A DNA stretch of 64,000 nucleotides, from NCBI RefSeq assembly GCF_900129755.1, contig NZ_FQWT01000007.1, positions 62,001 through 126,000 of the forward strand, in the 5' to 3' direction. Position 1 is the stretch's first letter, and every line of letters starts with the position of its first letter. Positions 34,722 through 44,200 of the stretch are shown piece by piece. A program made the position numbers and the translations under genes. This stretch comes from Chryseobacterium oranimense. GTDB lineage: Bacteria > Bacteroidota > Bacteroidia > Flavobacteriales > Weeksellaceae. Under the pieces are notes generated by a model. That model was not told where the DNA came from, ran no database searches, and worked only from the letters and a program-made list of their open reading frames with translations.

Positions 34722-35834
34722 TCAGTCCATTTCCTTAATGGTAATATTCTTGGAAATCTTATAGCTTTTCTTCTTTTTATCAGGCTTTTCCTCTTCACCA
34801 AGCAATTTCCCCCAGGGTTTTAAACCTTCCACTCTTTCAAAAATAATTTTAATGATGGCAATAGCCGGAATACAGAGAAACATTCCTGCAATTCCCCAAA
34901 GATGCTCACCTAAAATAATTCCGATAAAAGAAAATAAAGCATTGATCTTTACTTTGGAACCTACAACAAACGGCAGCACAATATTCCCGTCAATAATATG
35001 CACGGCAATATACCCGATGGCTACATAGATGCAGGTAGAAGGTGTACCGGTTGCAAACGCGATAAAGCAAGATATTAAAAGAGAAATACAGATTCCCAGA
35101 TAAGGAATTACATTCAGTAAACCTGTAAGGACAGCCAGAAGTATAGCGTATTTTACCCCAAGAACGGTAAGGAGGATGGAGCAAAGAACGGATACAATCA
35201 GCACCTGCAGGCAAAGTCCGAAAATATATTTCTTCGTCATCACCCGGATTTCGGTAACTACTTCCTGGACGCTTGCTTTATGCTTTTCATTAAAAACAGT
35301 TACAATGAAATTATTGAGAACCCTTCTGTAGTTCAGAATAAAAATAAAAAACAGGGTAAAAAATACAATAAAGCCAAAACCACTCGAAAATATTCCAAAA
35401 GTAAAACCGAGGATTACCCCTGAAGACGATAATAATTTATTGAGCCCCTGATTAATATAATCAAGCTGTTCATCTATTTTTACATTAAATGTTTTCGAAA
35501 TCCAGTGCTGCAGATTGCTGAAAACAGTCGTCATCTGCTCCCGAAGATGGGGAAGGTCCTTACTGAAATCCGAAAGCTGTGATCCGAAAAAATAAATAAG
35601 CCCCGCTAAAATGGCCAGCATGATGAATACTGAAGTCATTGTAGATATAGATCTTGGAAATCTCAACCTTCTTTCCATAAATGTGGCAGCAGGCAGAAAC
35701 AGCATTGCCATTAAAAAAGCCAGGAAAAAAGGAGCTAAAATACTCTGTCCGAGTGCCAGAAGATATCCCAGGCCTATAATGGAAATTACTACAAGCGTTA
35801 GATTAACAAGAAAAGGGAGTCTAAGAAAATTCAT
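34722..35834 (-). CDS. AI-2E family transporter (PerM-like permease)
   Basis: 370 residues with about eight membrane helices: a pair near the N-terminus, a long periplasmic or amphipathic middle (SDFSKDLPHLREQMTTVF), then a conserved C-terminal block with LLNVIPYLGICIS and HIIDGNIVLPFVVGSKVKINALFS. Family members export small molecules or exchange ions; despite the name few carry AI-2. The basic C-terminal tail is KPDKKKKSYK. The 35835-36007 stretch upstream is AT-rich with nothing recognisable. Confidence 0.9.
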   Translation of the reverse strand: MNFLRLPFLVNLTLVVISIIGLGYLLALGQSILAPFFLAFLMAMLFLPAATFMERRLRFPRSISTMTSVFIMLAILAGLIYFFGSQLSDFSKDLPHLREQMTTVFSNLQHWISKTFNVKIDEQLDYINQGLNKLLSSSGVILGFTFGIFSSGFGFIVFFTLFFIFILNYRRVLNNFIVTVFNEKHKASVQEVVTEIRVMTKKYIFGLCLQVLIVSVLCSILLTVLGVKYAILLAVLTGLLNVIPYLGICISLLISCFIAFATGTPSTCIYVAIGYIAVHIIDGNIVLPFVVGSKVKINALFSFIGIILGEHLWGIAGMFLCIPAIAIIKIIFERVEGLKPWGKLLGEEEKPDKKKKSYKISKNITIKEMD

Positions 35835-36004
35835 ATTTTTTTCAAATCTGTTGTATAAAAATAAGAAAACCCTTCCATTTGAAAGGTGTTTTTGGCTTAA
35901 TTAACATAATTCTTTTAACAAAATAAATGCCGTAATCCGGAAGTGTGGTATGTTTGTTATAATTACAGCTATTCCGAATTTTCAATTTTTGAATTGAATG
36001 ATAA

Positions 36005-36035
36005 AAAAACGCGTCCCAAAAATCTGAGACGCGTT
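36005..36035 (-). terminator. Terminator of lon
   Basis: AACGCGTC and GACGCGTT form a stem (36008-36015 with 36028-36035); on the minus strand a T-run follows. Confidence 0.88.
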
Positions 36036-36059
36036 TCCTTATTGAGAGTTGATATGTTG

Positions 36060-38465
36060 TTATTTTTCGATGGCAAAGTCGATGACCTCTTCCATCCTGT
36101 TGACATAGTGTACCGTCAGGTTTTTCAGGTAATCCTTTTTAATTTCTTCCACATCTTTTCTGTTAGCCTCACACAGGATTACTTCTTTGATTCCGGCTCT
36201 GGTTGCAGCAAGAAGTTTTTCCTTAATTCCGCCTACGGGAAGTACTTTTCCTCTTAATGTTATTTCTCCTGTCATCGCAAGATGAGGTTTTACTTTTTTA
36301 TTCTTAAACGATGAAACCATGGAGGTCAGCATGGCAATACCGGCCGACGGTCCGTCTTTTGGTGTTGCACCTTCAGGAACGTGAACGTGAATATTCTTTT
36401 TTTCTATCTCTTCCTGTGGTATTCCCAGCTCATCATGTTTGGCTTTAATGTATTCCAGAGCGATGGTTGCAGACTCTTTCATTACAGTCCCCAGGTTTCC
36501 GGTCATCGTAAGACTTCCTTTTCCGTTGCTCAGGATACTTTCGATATATAAAATATCTCCACCTACACTTGTCCAGGCAAGACCTGTTACCACGCCGGGT
36601 ACTCCGGTAATTTCGGAAAGGCTTTTCGGTCTTGGAACTCCAAGGATTTCGTCTATTTTTTCAACGGTGATCTTCGGATCATATTCTTTCATAAGAGCGG
36701 TCTGAAGAGCAACCCATCTTGCAATGGAAGCAATCCTTTTTTCAAGGGTTCTTACTCCGCTTTCTGAAGTGTGAGCTTCAATAATATGCTTAAGTTCAGC
36801 ATTTCCGAGCTTAAATGACTTGGTATCCAAACCATTTTCTTCCTGCTGTTTTTTAATAAGATGTCTTTTTGCGATCTCCGTTTTTTCCTCCATGGTATAT
36901 CCGGCAATCTGAATGATCTCGGTTCTGTCCAGAAGAGGAGTCTGGATCGTTGAAAGTGAATTGACTGTGGCAATAAACATTACTTTAGACAAATCATAAC
37001 CCATTTCCAGGAAGTTATCATAAAAAGCTTTATTTTGCTCAGGATCAAGAACTTCCAAAAGAGCGGAGCTCGGATCGCCATGAAGGCCTTGCCCGATCTT
37101 GTCAATCTCATCAAGTACGATCACAGGATTGGAAGTACCTGATTTTTTGATCGACTGTAAAATTCTCCCGGCCATTGCGCCAATATACGTTTTTCTGTGA
37201 CCGCGGATCTCACTTTCGTCATGAAGTCCACCAAGGGATAATCTTACGTATTTTCTTCCCAAAGCATCAGCAACGGATTTTCCTAAAGAAGTTTTTCCTA
37301 CTCCCGGAGGCCCTACCAGCAATAGGATAGGGGATTTCATGTTGTTTTTTAATTTCAAAACAGCCATGTGTTCCAGGATTCTTTTTTTGATGTCCTCAAG
37401 TCCGAAATGAGCTTTGTCTAAGATCTTTTCAGCTTTTGCAATATCAAAAACATCTTTTGTATAGGTTTCCCACGGAAGATCCGTAAAGAAATCAAGATAA
37501 TTTCTCTGAACATTATAATCCGGAGCATTCGGGTTTTGGCGTTGCAGCCTGTTGATCTCCTTCTGGAAATGATCTTCTACTTCCTGGCTCCATTTTTTAG
37601 TCTTTGCTTTATTGATAAGATCTTCCACATCACTTTCCGGACCGCCTCCAAGTTCATCCTGGATGGTTCTGATCTGTTGGTTCAGGAAGTATTCTCTCTG
37701 CTGCTTATCAAGGTCTTTTGAAGTTTTCTGATGGATCTGGTTTCTTAATTCCAGCTTTCTGAAATCTTCATGCATCATTTCATAGCACTTTTTGGCCCGT
37801 TCCATAAGGCTTTTCTCTTCAAGCAGCTTTTGTTTTGACGGAGAAGGGAAACTGGCATTGGTACAGATGAAATTCAAAAGATCATCATTGTTATTGATAT
37901 TCTTGATCGCAAAATTCGCAGCATTCGGAATATTAGGATCAAGTTCTATGATTTTTAAAGCTAATTCTTTAATATTTTCAAGTAAAGCTTCATATTCTTC
38001 CTTATTTTTCGGCTGGGAATCTTTTAGTTTGCTGATCTCCGCTTTAAAATAAGGTTGGCTTTCTACAATCTTTTTGATTTTGAATCTGTGGAAACCTTTG
38101 GTAATAGCTGTAATATTACCTTCAGGAAGCTTAATGATCTTAATAATCTTGGCAAGTGTACCGGTCTGGTATATATCTTTCTCGGCGGGCTGCTCCAGAT
38201 CTGAATTTTTCTGGCTTACAATTCCGATGAAATCACCATTTTTCTGTGCCTCTTCAAGAAGCTGTATCGATGTTTTTCTTCCGGCAGTAATAGGAATTAC
38301 CACGTTGGGAAACATGACCATATTTCTTACAGGAAGTATAGGGAATATTCTCTGTTCGGAATTCTTATCGGTTTCCGAAAAGTCTGAAAGATTGATCTCT
38401 TCCGCTACAATGTCAAATCCATCGCCGATCATTTCCTCTAAACTCATATCTTCAAATTCTGTCAT
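36060..38465 (-). CDS. lon: ATP-dependent protease Lon
   Basis: 801 residues, cytoplasmic AAA+ serine protease of the S16 family. N-terminal LON substrate domain (ILPVRNMVMFPNVVIPI), coiled-coil middle, AAA+ module with Walker A GPPGVGKTS near 384, Walker B VIVLDEIDK, and C-terminal protease domain with catalytic Ser in DGPSAGIAM and Lys in GGIKEKLLAA. ATG 38465 is preferred; the frame could extend six codons to a TTG, but that lies in the palindrome listed next. Lon removes damaged proteins and some regulators. Confidence 0.96.
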   Translation of the reverse strand: MTEFEDMSLEEMIGDGFDIVAEEINLSDFSETDKNSEQRIFPILPVRNMVMFPNVVIPITAGRKTSIQLLEEAQKNGDFIGIVSQKNSDLEQPAEKDIYQTGTLAKIIKIIKLPEGNITAITKGFHRFKIKKIVESQPYFKAEISKLKDSQPKNKEEYEALLENIKELALKIIELDPNIPNAANFAIKNINNNDDLLNFICTNASFPSPSKQKLLEEKSLMERAKKCYEMMHEDFRKLELRNQIHQKTSKDLDKQQREYFLNQQIRTIQDELGGGPESDVEDLINKAKTKKWSQEVEDHFQKEINRLQRQNPNAPDYNVQRNYLDFFTDLPWETYTKDVFDIAKAEKILDKAHFGLEDIKKRILEHMAVLKLKNNMKSPILLLVGPPGVGKTSLGKSVADALGRKYVRLSLGGLHDESEIRGHRKTYIGAMAGRILQSIKKSGTSNPVIVLDEIDKIGQGLHGDPSSALLEVLDPEQNKAFYDNFLEMGYDLSKVMFIATVNSLSTIQTPLLDRTEIIQIAGYTMEEKTEIAKRHLIKKQQEENGLDTKSFKLGNAELKHIIEAHTSESGVRTLEKRIASIARWVALQTALMKEYDPKITVEKIDEILGVPRPKSLSEITGVPGVVTGLAWTSVGGDILYIESILSNGKGSLTMTGNLGTVMKESATIALEYIKAKHDELGIPQEEIEKKNIHVHVPEGATPKDGPSAGIAMLTSMVSSFKNKKVKPHLAMTGEITLRGKVLPVGGIKEKLLAATRAGIKEVILCEANRKDVEEIKKDYLKNLTVHYVNRMEEVIDFAIEK

Positions 38466-38473
38466 ACTTATAT

Positions 38474-38494
38474 AAAATGACAAATTGTCATTTT
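38474..38494. promoter_or_regulatory. Perfect 21-bp palindrome just upstream of lon
   Basis: AAAATGACAA and TTGTCATTTT flank a single A. It begins 9 nt before the lon ATG and would overlap the ribosome-binding region or transcript start. Its symmetry suggests a dimeric repressor site. The regulator is unknown. Confidence 0.55.
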
Positions 38495-38523
38495 CGTTTT
38501 AAATCGTTAAAATGAAATCTTAC

Positions 38524-38551
38524 AATATGCCCTGAAAACGTGTGGCATATT
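38524..38551. repeat. Second inverted repeat in the lon/ppiD intergenic region
   Basis: AATATGCC and GGCATATT (8 bp, perfect) lie 12 nt apart in the 260-nt divergent gap. It may be a further operator or a hairpin; no classical -33/-7 pair was found for lon. Confidence 0.4.
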
Positions 38552-38726
38552 ATAGTTCTCTAAATTGCACAATACCTATGCCATTTGTTTTTTGCTAAAA
38601 AATATGGCCAAAATTTCCTTTTTTTAATAATCTTTCATTTTAAAAATTAAAATAAAGGAGTTCCGCTTCTCTAATTTCTTAAAAATGTGTATTTTCGCAA
38701 ACTGATAAAAAACTATAATATATAAA

Positions 38727-40877
38727 ATGGCAATTTTAGGACAGATTAGGAGTAAGCCTTGGCTTTTGATGGGAGTGATTGCATTGGCGCTTTTAGCGTT
38801 TTTGGTAAACCCCGATAGCATCGACAAGGTTTTTGGAAAAAATCCTGATGTTTTAGGAAAAGTAAACGGTGAGAAAATCACCCGCGAAGAGTTCAATGAT
38901 CAGCTTTTCGTACTGCAGCAGCAGGCTGAACAGCAAGGCCGTCCAAAAACGGGACTTGAAGAGCAGGCTTGGCAGTTACTTGTACAATCTAAACTTATCA
39001 AGCAGCAGTTTGAAAAACTAGGCTTTGAAATGACGGATGATTATTTCTGGAGTCAGATCCAGTATGATCAGATGTTTGCCCAGAACAAACAGTTCTTTGA
39101 TGAGAAAGGTAATTTTAAAACTCAAGAGCTTAAAAAAGAAATTGAAACATTAAAGAGCACCAGCCCTGAAGGGTACAACCAGTGGTTGAAAACCAGAAAA
39201 ACTGTGGAGTACAGACTGATGGCTAGACAGGTGTTTACTAATATTTCTGCAGGGATCACTACTGGTAAGAAAGAAGCTGAAGAGCTTATGAAGCAGAGAG
39301 ACCAGTTAGCGGATATCGATTTTGTAAAGATCGACTATGCGGCTTACCTTCAGAAAACGAAGATCAATGTGACAACAGCAGATCTTGAAAACTATATCAA
39401 GCAGCACCCTGTAATGTTCAAAGCTGAACCAAGCAGAAACATCGGAATTGTATATTTCCCTTCTACACCTAGCCCTGCAGATGATGCAGCAACTCAGAAA
39501 GAGATCAATAAACTCTTTTCAGCAGGTACGGATGCAAGCGGAGGTACAGAAAACTTCCAGAATACAAAGAACGACTCAATGTTCGTAATGGCAAATTCTG
39601 ATATGCCGTTTAACAATCAGTATTTATCACCTGCCCAATTGCCTCAGACTATTAAAGGACAGATTACCACTGCAGCTATAGGACAGACTTTCGGACCTTA
39701 TAAAGAGCAGAATTTCTATGTAGTTTCGAAACTTTTGGATAAAAAGACTTCAGATTCTACATTATCAAGACATATCCTGATTGCTTTCAAAGGAAGCCCT
39801 GCAGGAGAAGGATTAACAAGAACTAAAGAACAGGCTAAGAAACTGGCAGATTCTATAGGGGCTATTGTAAAAGCAACTCCTGCTAAATTTACAGAATTCC
39901 TGAAACTTTCTAACGACCCTAACTCTGCAGCACAAGGAGGAAGCTTAGGTTGGACAACTCCGGAAACACCTTTCGTTCCTGAGTTCCTTACTTATCTGGC
40001 AAACAACCCTAAAGGCGCTACAGGAGTAGTAGAAACACAGTTTGGATACCATATCATCAATATTGAAGATAAAAAAGCCGGAGCGATGAGCTATAAGGTA
40101 GCTAATCTTGTGAAAGAAGTAAAACCTTCAGACGCTACAGAAGCTGAAGCTGATAAAAAAGCAAGAAGATTCATCCAGCAGGTACAAGGGAAATCTTTCA
40201 ACGATTTCGTGAATATTGCCAAAAAAGGAAACTATCAGTTCTCCAATCCTAAAGCAGCCAAAAGATTTGATGGCCAGCTTCAGGGACTTGGTACAGATAA
40301 AGACGGAGAAATTTTAGCATGGGCTTTCGATAAGAAAAGATCCAAAGGAGATACTGAATTCTTTACGGTAGAAGGTACAGGAGATAAAATTGTAGCTTAC
40401 CTTAACGGAAAACAGGAAGCAGGTCTTGCAGATCCTGAATCTGTAAGAGATCAGATTGAAGTGATTGTTAAAAATAAACTGGCTGCAAAACAGATTTCTG
40501 ATAAAATTGCAGGCGCTAAAGCCTCAAACTTAGACCAGATTGCTAAAATGTTTGCTTCAACCAAGCAGGCTGCTCAGGTTAATATGCTTAACCCTTCAGT
40601 AGCAGGAGCTATGGAACCTAAAGTTGCCGGTGCTGCTTTTGGGGTTGCAAAAGGAAAATTATCCAACCCTATTGAAGGAGGTACTGGAGTTTATGTTTTG
40701 ATCAAAAAATCAGAAACTGTAAACAAGCAGCCGGGTGACCTTAAGCAGTTTACAGAATCTATTACCCAGAGAAATGCAGGAATGTTCGGACAGGCTTGGA
40801 TGAAGAGTCTTCAGGACAATGCAGATATCAAAGACTACAGAATCGAGATCTGGAACAAGCTGGGAAATCAGCAATAG
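38727..40877 (+). CDS. Peptidylprolyl isomerase/chaperone, PpiD/SurA-like
   Basis: 716 residues with one N-terminal membrane anchor (about 12-30) and a large periplasmic part. A SurA_N-like helical chaperone region (VNGEKITREEFNDQL onward) is followed by a parvulin (PPIC) domain around 345-445 (SRHILIAFKG, AQGGSLGWTTPETPFVPEF, TQFGYHIINIEDKK) and a second parvulin-like region. It folds exported and outer-membrane proteins at the inner membrane. A near-match -7 box TATTTTCG lies 35 nt upstream. Confidence 0.92.
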   Translation: MAILGQIRSKPWLLMGVIALALLAFLVNPDSIDKVFGKNPDVLGKVNGEKITREEFNDQLFVLQQQAEQQGRPKTGLEEQAWQLLVQSKLIKQQFEKLGFEMTDDYFWSQIQYDQMFAQNKQFFDEKGNFKTQELKKEIETLKSTSPEGYNQWLKTRKTVEYRLMARQVFTNISAGITTGKKEAEELMKQRDQLADIDFVKIDYAAYLQKTKINVTTADLENYIKQHPVMFKAEPSRNIGIVYFPSTPSPADDAATQKEINKLFSAGTDASGGTENFQNTKNDSMFVMANSDMPFNNQYLSPAQLPQTIKGQITTAAIGQTFGPYKEQNFYVVSKLLDKKTSDSTLSRHILIAFKGSPAGEGLTRTKEQAKKLADSIGAIVKATPAKFTEFLKLSNDPNSAAQGGSLGWTTPETPFVPEFLTYLANNPKGATGVVETQFGYHIINIEDKKAGAMSYKVANLVKEVKPSDATEAEADKKARRFIQQVQGKSFNDFVNIAKKGNYQFSNPKAAKRFDGQLQGLGTDKDGEILAWAFDKKRSKGDTEFFTVEGTGDKIVAYLNGKQEAGLADPESVRDQIEVIVKNKLAAKQISDKIAGAKASNLDQIAKMFASTKQAAQVNMLNPSVAGAMEPKVAGAAFGVAKGKLSNPIEGGTGVYVLIKKSETVNKQPGDLKQFTESITQRNAGMFGQAWMKSLQDNADIKDYRIEIWNKLGNQQ

Positions 40878-40901
40878 TAAGAAATTAATTTTTACAGATA
40901 T

Positions 40902-40930
40902 AAAAGCGGCAGAATTTTCTGCCGCTTTTT
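40902..40930 (+). terminator. Terminator after ppiD-like gene
   Basis: AAAAGCGGCAGAA and TTCTGCCGCTTTT form a 13-bp perfect stem, with a T-run. Confidence 0.92.
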
Positions 40931-40976
40931 ATATTTAACGCAGAACAATAAAGAAAAAGATTAATTTAAAATGTGT

Positions 40977-40984
40977 TATATTTG
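40977..40984 (+). promoter_or_regulatory. -7 element (TATATTTG) of the MCE gene
   Basis: Full TAnnTTTG match 22 nt before the GTG start at 41007. Confidence 0.5.
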
Positions 40985-41006
40985 CTCATTAGAAAAAATT
41001 TAGCAA

Positions 41007-41957
41007 GTGAAGTTGAGTAAAGAATTAAAAGCTGGTGTGATTGCACTTTTAGCTGTTGTAGGCTTTGTGTTGTTGTTTCAATTCATGAAAGGCAGAAGTC
41101 TTTTTACTACTGATAATATATTTTATGCAAAATACGATAATGTGGAAGGGCTTGCGCAGTCGTCCGCAGTTTCCATCAATGGTCTGAAAGTAGGTCAGGT
41201 TGATAAGATCATTCCTAAAACAGCAAAAGACGGAAAGATCAGTTTTGTGGTAAAAGTTACAGTGGATGACAAATTTGAGTTTTCCAAAAATTCAACCCTT
41301 GAAATCTTTGAGCCTGGCCTGATGTCAGGAAAAGAAATGAGAGTAAACCTTGTGTACGGAGGTCCTACTGCAAAAGATGGAGATACCTTACAGGGCGCTT
41401 TCAAACTGGGAACTTTGGGAAGCCTTTCCTCTCAGGTAGGTCCGGTTAAGGATCAGCTGCAAACTGTTTTACACCGTGTAGACTCACTGATGGCCAATGC
41501 CAATCAATTGGTGGACGGGCAGAACAGAGCCGAGATCAAAGCATTGTTAGCCAATCTTAACAAAACAGTAGGTGCCTTACAAACAACAGCAGGAAGCGTA
41601 AATACCCTTGTAGGACATAATGATCCAAAGCTCCAGAAAGTACTTGATGATGCCAGCGTTACCATGCAGAGCGGAAAAGTAACCTTGGATAAATACGGGA
41701 ACCTTGCAGAAAGTATTGATACCAAAAAGCTGAATGCTGCCATAGCAAGTTTAGATGCTACGGTAGGAAAACTTAACCAGGTAATTGCAGGAGTTGATAA
41801 CGGACAAGGAAGCTTAGGAAAACTAATGAAGGACGAGCAGCTTTACAATAACCTGAATTCTGCTTCCACTAATCTCAATTCGTTGATTGAAGATATGAAG
41901 GCAAACCCTAAGAGATACATCAATTTCTCGGTTTTCGGTAAGAACAATAAAGACTAA
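41007..41957 (+). CDS. mlaD: MCE-domain (MlaD-like) lipid transport protein
   Basis: 316 residues: an N-terminal membrane anchor (about 9-26), an MCE domain (FYAKYDNVEGLAQSSAVSINGLKVGQV to about 120) and a long helical tail with repeated TVGALQTTAGSVNTL-like segments that should form the tunnel or needle. It starts at GTG. Likely hexameric, bridging MlaE/MlaF to the outer membrane; those are encoded at 22.5-24.1 kb. The next gene is 7 nt downstream but functionally unrelated. Confidence 0.9.
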   Translation: MKLSKELKAGVIALLAVVGFVLLFQFMKGRSLFTTDNIFYAKYDNVEGLAQSSAVSINGLKVGQVDKIIPKTAKDGKISFVVKVTVDDKFEFSKNSTLEIFEPGLMSGKEMRVNLVYGGPTAKDGDTLQGAFKLGTLGSLSSQVGPVKDQLQTVLHRVDSLMANANQLVDGQNRAEIKALLANLNKTVGALQTTAGSVNTLVGHNDPKLQKVLDDASVTMQSGKVTLDKYGNLAESIDTKKLNAAIASLDATVGKLNQVIAGVDNGQGSLGKLMKDEQLYNNLNSASTNLNSLIEDMKANPKRYINFSVFGKNNKD

Positions 41958-41964
41958 TCACCTT

Positions 41965-43308
41965 ATGCAATACATCGATAACATTATTTTTCTGATCTTA
42001 TTAATTGCAGGATTCGGGCTGTTTGCAAAAAGCCTGCAAAAGATTTACAGAAACATCAGGTTAGGAAGAGAAATCAACAGAAGCGACAGAAAAGCCGAGC
42101 GCTGGGAAACCATGGCCACAGTGGCAATGGGCCAGAGCAAAATGGGAAAACGTCCGGTAGCAGGTATCCTTCACCTTTTTGTATACGTAGGTTTTGTTAT
42201 TATCAATATTGAGCTGATAGAAATTATTGTTGACGGAGTCTTTGGAACCCACAGATTTCTGGCTTCCATTCTGGGAGATACTTTCTACAGTTTCTTTACG
42301 GCAACATTGGAGGTACTGGCTCTTTTAGTAATCATAGGCGTTGTTATTTTCTTTATCAGAAGAAATTTCTATGGTGTAAAAAGGCTTAACATGAAAGAGC
42401 TTTTCGGCTGGCCTAAAAACGATGCCAACTGGATTTTGGTCATAGAGTTCGCTCTGATGGTAGCTTTCTTTAGTATGAATGCTTCAGAATCTGTTTTGCA
42501 GGCACGAAATGCAGAAGGCTTTCATCATATAGGTTCTTTCCCGGTAAGTGAAATGCTTTTTGTGCCCTTCCTGAATGTATTCAGTTTTGATAATGGCTTC
42601 CTGATTTTTGTTGAAAGAAGTGCATGGTGGTTCCACTTTGTAGGGATTCTTTTCTTCATGAATTATCTGTATTACTCAAAACACCTTCATATTATTTTAG
42701 CTTTCCCAAGTACTTGGTTTGCTAATCTTGATAAAAAAGGAAAATTCAATAATCTTGATTCAGTAACAAAAGAAATCAAATTAATGATGGATCCTAACGC
42801 AGATCCTTATGCCGCTCCGGCTGAAGGAGATGCAGCAGAAGCTCCGTCTAAATTTGGTGCAGAAGATATATTCGACCTAAATCAGGTACAGTTGCTTAAT
42901 GCTTACTCATGTACAGAATGCGGAAGATGTACTTCCGTATGTCCTGCCAATATTACAGGTAAAAAGCTTTCTCCAAGACTGATTCTGATGAAAACAAGAG
43001 ACAGGCTGGAAGAAGTAGGAAGAAATATCGACAAAAACGGAAAATTTGTAGATGACGGTAAGAAACTTCTGAACGATTATATTACCAAAGAAGAACTTTG
43101 GGCTTGTACTACATGTAACGCATGTACAGAAGCATGTCCGGTATTGCTGGATCCGCTTTCCATCATTTTTGAAATGAGAAGATTCCTTGTAATGGAACAG
43201 TCTGCTGCTCCTCAGGAACTGAATCTGATGATGACGAATGTGGAAAACAATGCCGCCCCTTGGCAGTATAACCAGGCAGACCGTCTGAATTGGGCCAATG
43301 AAAATTAG
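41965..43308 (+). CDS. Membrane Fe-S oxidoreductase, N-terminal half of an HdrD/ETF:menaquinone-reductase-like complex
   Basis: 447 residues. Five or six membrane helices in the first 270 residues carry conserved histidines (as in HLFVYVGFV and WWFHFVGILFF) that could bind haem as in NarI-like domains. A soluble domain follows with two 4Fe-4S motifs: CTECGRCTSVCP (about 316) and CTTCNACTEACPV (about 380). The next gene supplies the CCG domains. Together they resemble the single-chain menaquinone reductases that accept electrons from ETF or other flavoproteins. The physiological donor is an inference. Confidence 0.8.
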   Translation: MQYIDNIIFLILLIAGFGLFAKSLQKIYRNIRLGREINRSDRKAERWETMATVAMGQSKMGKRPVAGILHLFVYVGFVIINIELIEIIVDGVFGTHRFLASILGDTFYSFFTATLEVLALLVIIGVVIFFIRRNFYGVKRLNMKELFGWPKNDANWILVIEFALMVAFFSMNASESVLQARNAEGFHHIGSFPVSEMLFVPFLNVFSFDNGFLIFVERSAWWFHFVGILFFMNYLYYSKHLHIILAFPSTWFANLDKKGKFNNLDSVTKEIKLMMDPNADPYAAPAEGDAAEAPSKFGAEDIFDLNQVQLLNAYSCTECGRCTSVCPANITGKKLSPRLILMKTRDRLEEVGRNIDKNGKFVDDGKKLLNDYITKEELWACTTCNACTEACPVLLDPLSIIFEMRRFLVMEQSAAPQELNLMMTNVENNAAPWQYNQADRLNWANEN

Positions 43309-43318
43309 ATAATTAATC

Positions 43319-43387
43319 AATTTGAGAATTTGAAAACTATACTTTTAATTCATTTTCAAATTTCCAAATTCTCACATTTTCAAATTG
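43319..43387. repeat. Intergenic AT-rich repeat cluster
   Basis: CATTTTCAAATT occurs at 43351-43362 and again exactly 24 bp on at 43375-43386. AATTTGAAAA at 43327-43336 is its inverted copy, and TGAGAATTT/AAATTCTCA form 9-bp arms (43323-43331, 43366-43374). It lies inside the Fe-S gene pair. Confidence 0.5.
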
Positions 43388-43393
43388 AAAAGA

Positions 43394-44179
43394 ATGGATT
43401 TCAGTATAAAAACAATGGCAGAATACGCTGCCGAAGGAAAAGCCCCGGAAGTTTTATTCTGGGTGGGATGTGCCGGAAGTTTTGACGACCGTGCCAAAAA
43501 AATTACAAAAGCATTTTGCAAGATATTAAACAAAATAGGAGTTGAATTTGCCGTTCTGGGACAGGAAGAAAGCTGTACAGGAGATCCGGCAAAAAGAGCA
43601 GGAAACGAATTTGTTTTCCAGATGATGGCCCTAACCAATATTGAGGTCCTGAATGCCTATGAAGTGAAAAAGATCGTCACTGCCTGCCCTCACTGTTTCA
43701 ATACCCTGAAAAATGAATATCCGAGCCTTGGGGGGCACTTTGAAGTTGTTCACCATACCCAGTTCCTTAAAACCTTGATGGAAGAAGGAAGGCTGAAGAT
43801 AGAAGGAGGTGCATTCAGAGGGAAAAAGATCACTTTCCATGATCCTTGCTACCTTGGAAGAGCCAACGACGAATATGAAGCTCCAAGAATGCTTCTTGAA
43901 AAACTGGATGCAGAACTTGTAGAAATGAAACGTTGCAAGACCAACGGTTTATGTTGTGGAGCAGGAGGTGCACAGATGTTTAAAGAGCCGGAAAAAGGAA
44001 ATAAAGACATCAATATCGAAAGAACGGAAGAAGCGTTGTCTTTCGAGCCTAAAGTGATTGCTACAGGATGTCCTTTCTGTAATACGATGATGACGGATGG
44101 TGTAAAGCATTTTAACAAAAACACAGAAGTAGCTGTAAAAGATATTGTAGAATTGCTTGCAGAAGCTGAAGATTTGTAG
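43394..44179 (+). CDS. CCG-domain Fe-S protein, C-terminal half of the oxidoreductase
   Basis: 261 residues with two cysteine-rich (CCG) modules as in HdrB, GlpC and LutA: first VGCAGSFDD, SCTGDPAKR and CPHCFNTLKNEYP; second HDPCYLGR, LCCGAGGAQMF and CPFCNTMM. These bind an active-site [4Fe-4S] cluster. It complements the preceding membrane Fe-S protein and is presumably co-transcribed across the 85-nt repeat-bearing gap. ATG 43394 is chosen; the TTG three codons earlier is possible. Confidence 0.88.
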   Translation: MDFSIKTMAEYAAEGKAPEVLFWVGCAGSFDDRAKKITKAFCKILNKIGVEFAVLGQEESCTGDPAKRAGNEFVFQMMALTNIEVLNAYEVKKIVTACPHCFNTLKNEYPSLGGHFEVVHHTQFLKTLMEEGRLKIEGGAFRGKKITFHDPCYLGRANDEYEAPRMLLEKLDAELVEMKRCKTNGLCCGAGGAQMFKEPEKGNKDINIERTEEALSFEPKVIATGCPFCNTMMTDGVKHFNKNTEVAVKDIVELLAEAEDL

Positions 44180-44200
44180 CAGATAACTAAAAAACAGATA

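Noticed and set aside
38074..38475. 133-residue plus-strand frame opposite lon
   Set aside because: Antisense shadow of lon with no recognisable features.
43319..43387. CRISPR-like spacing of repeats
   Set aside because: Only two 12-bp copies, no spacers of consistent length and no cas genes.
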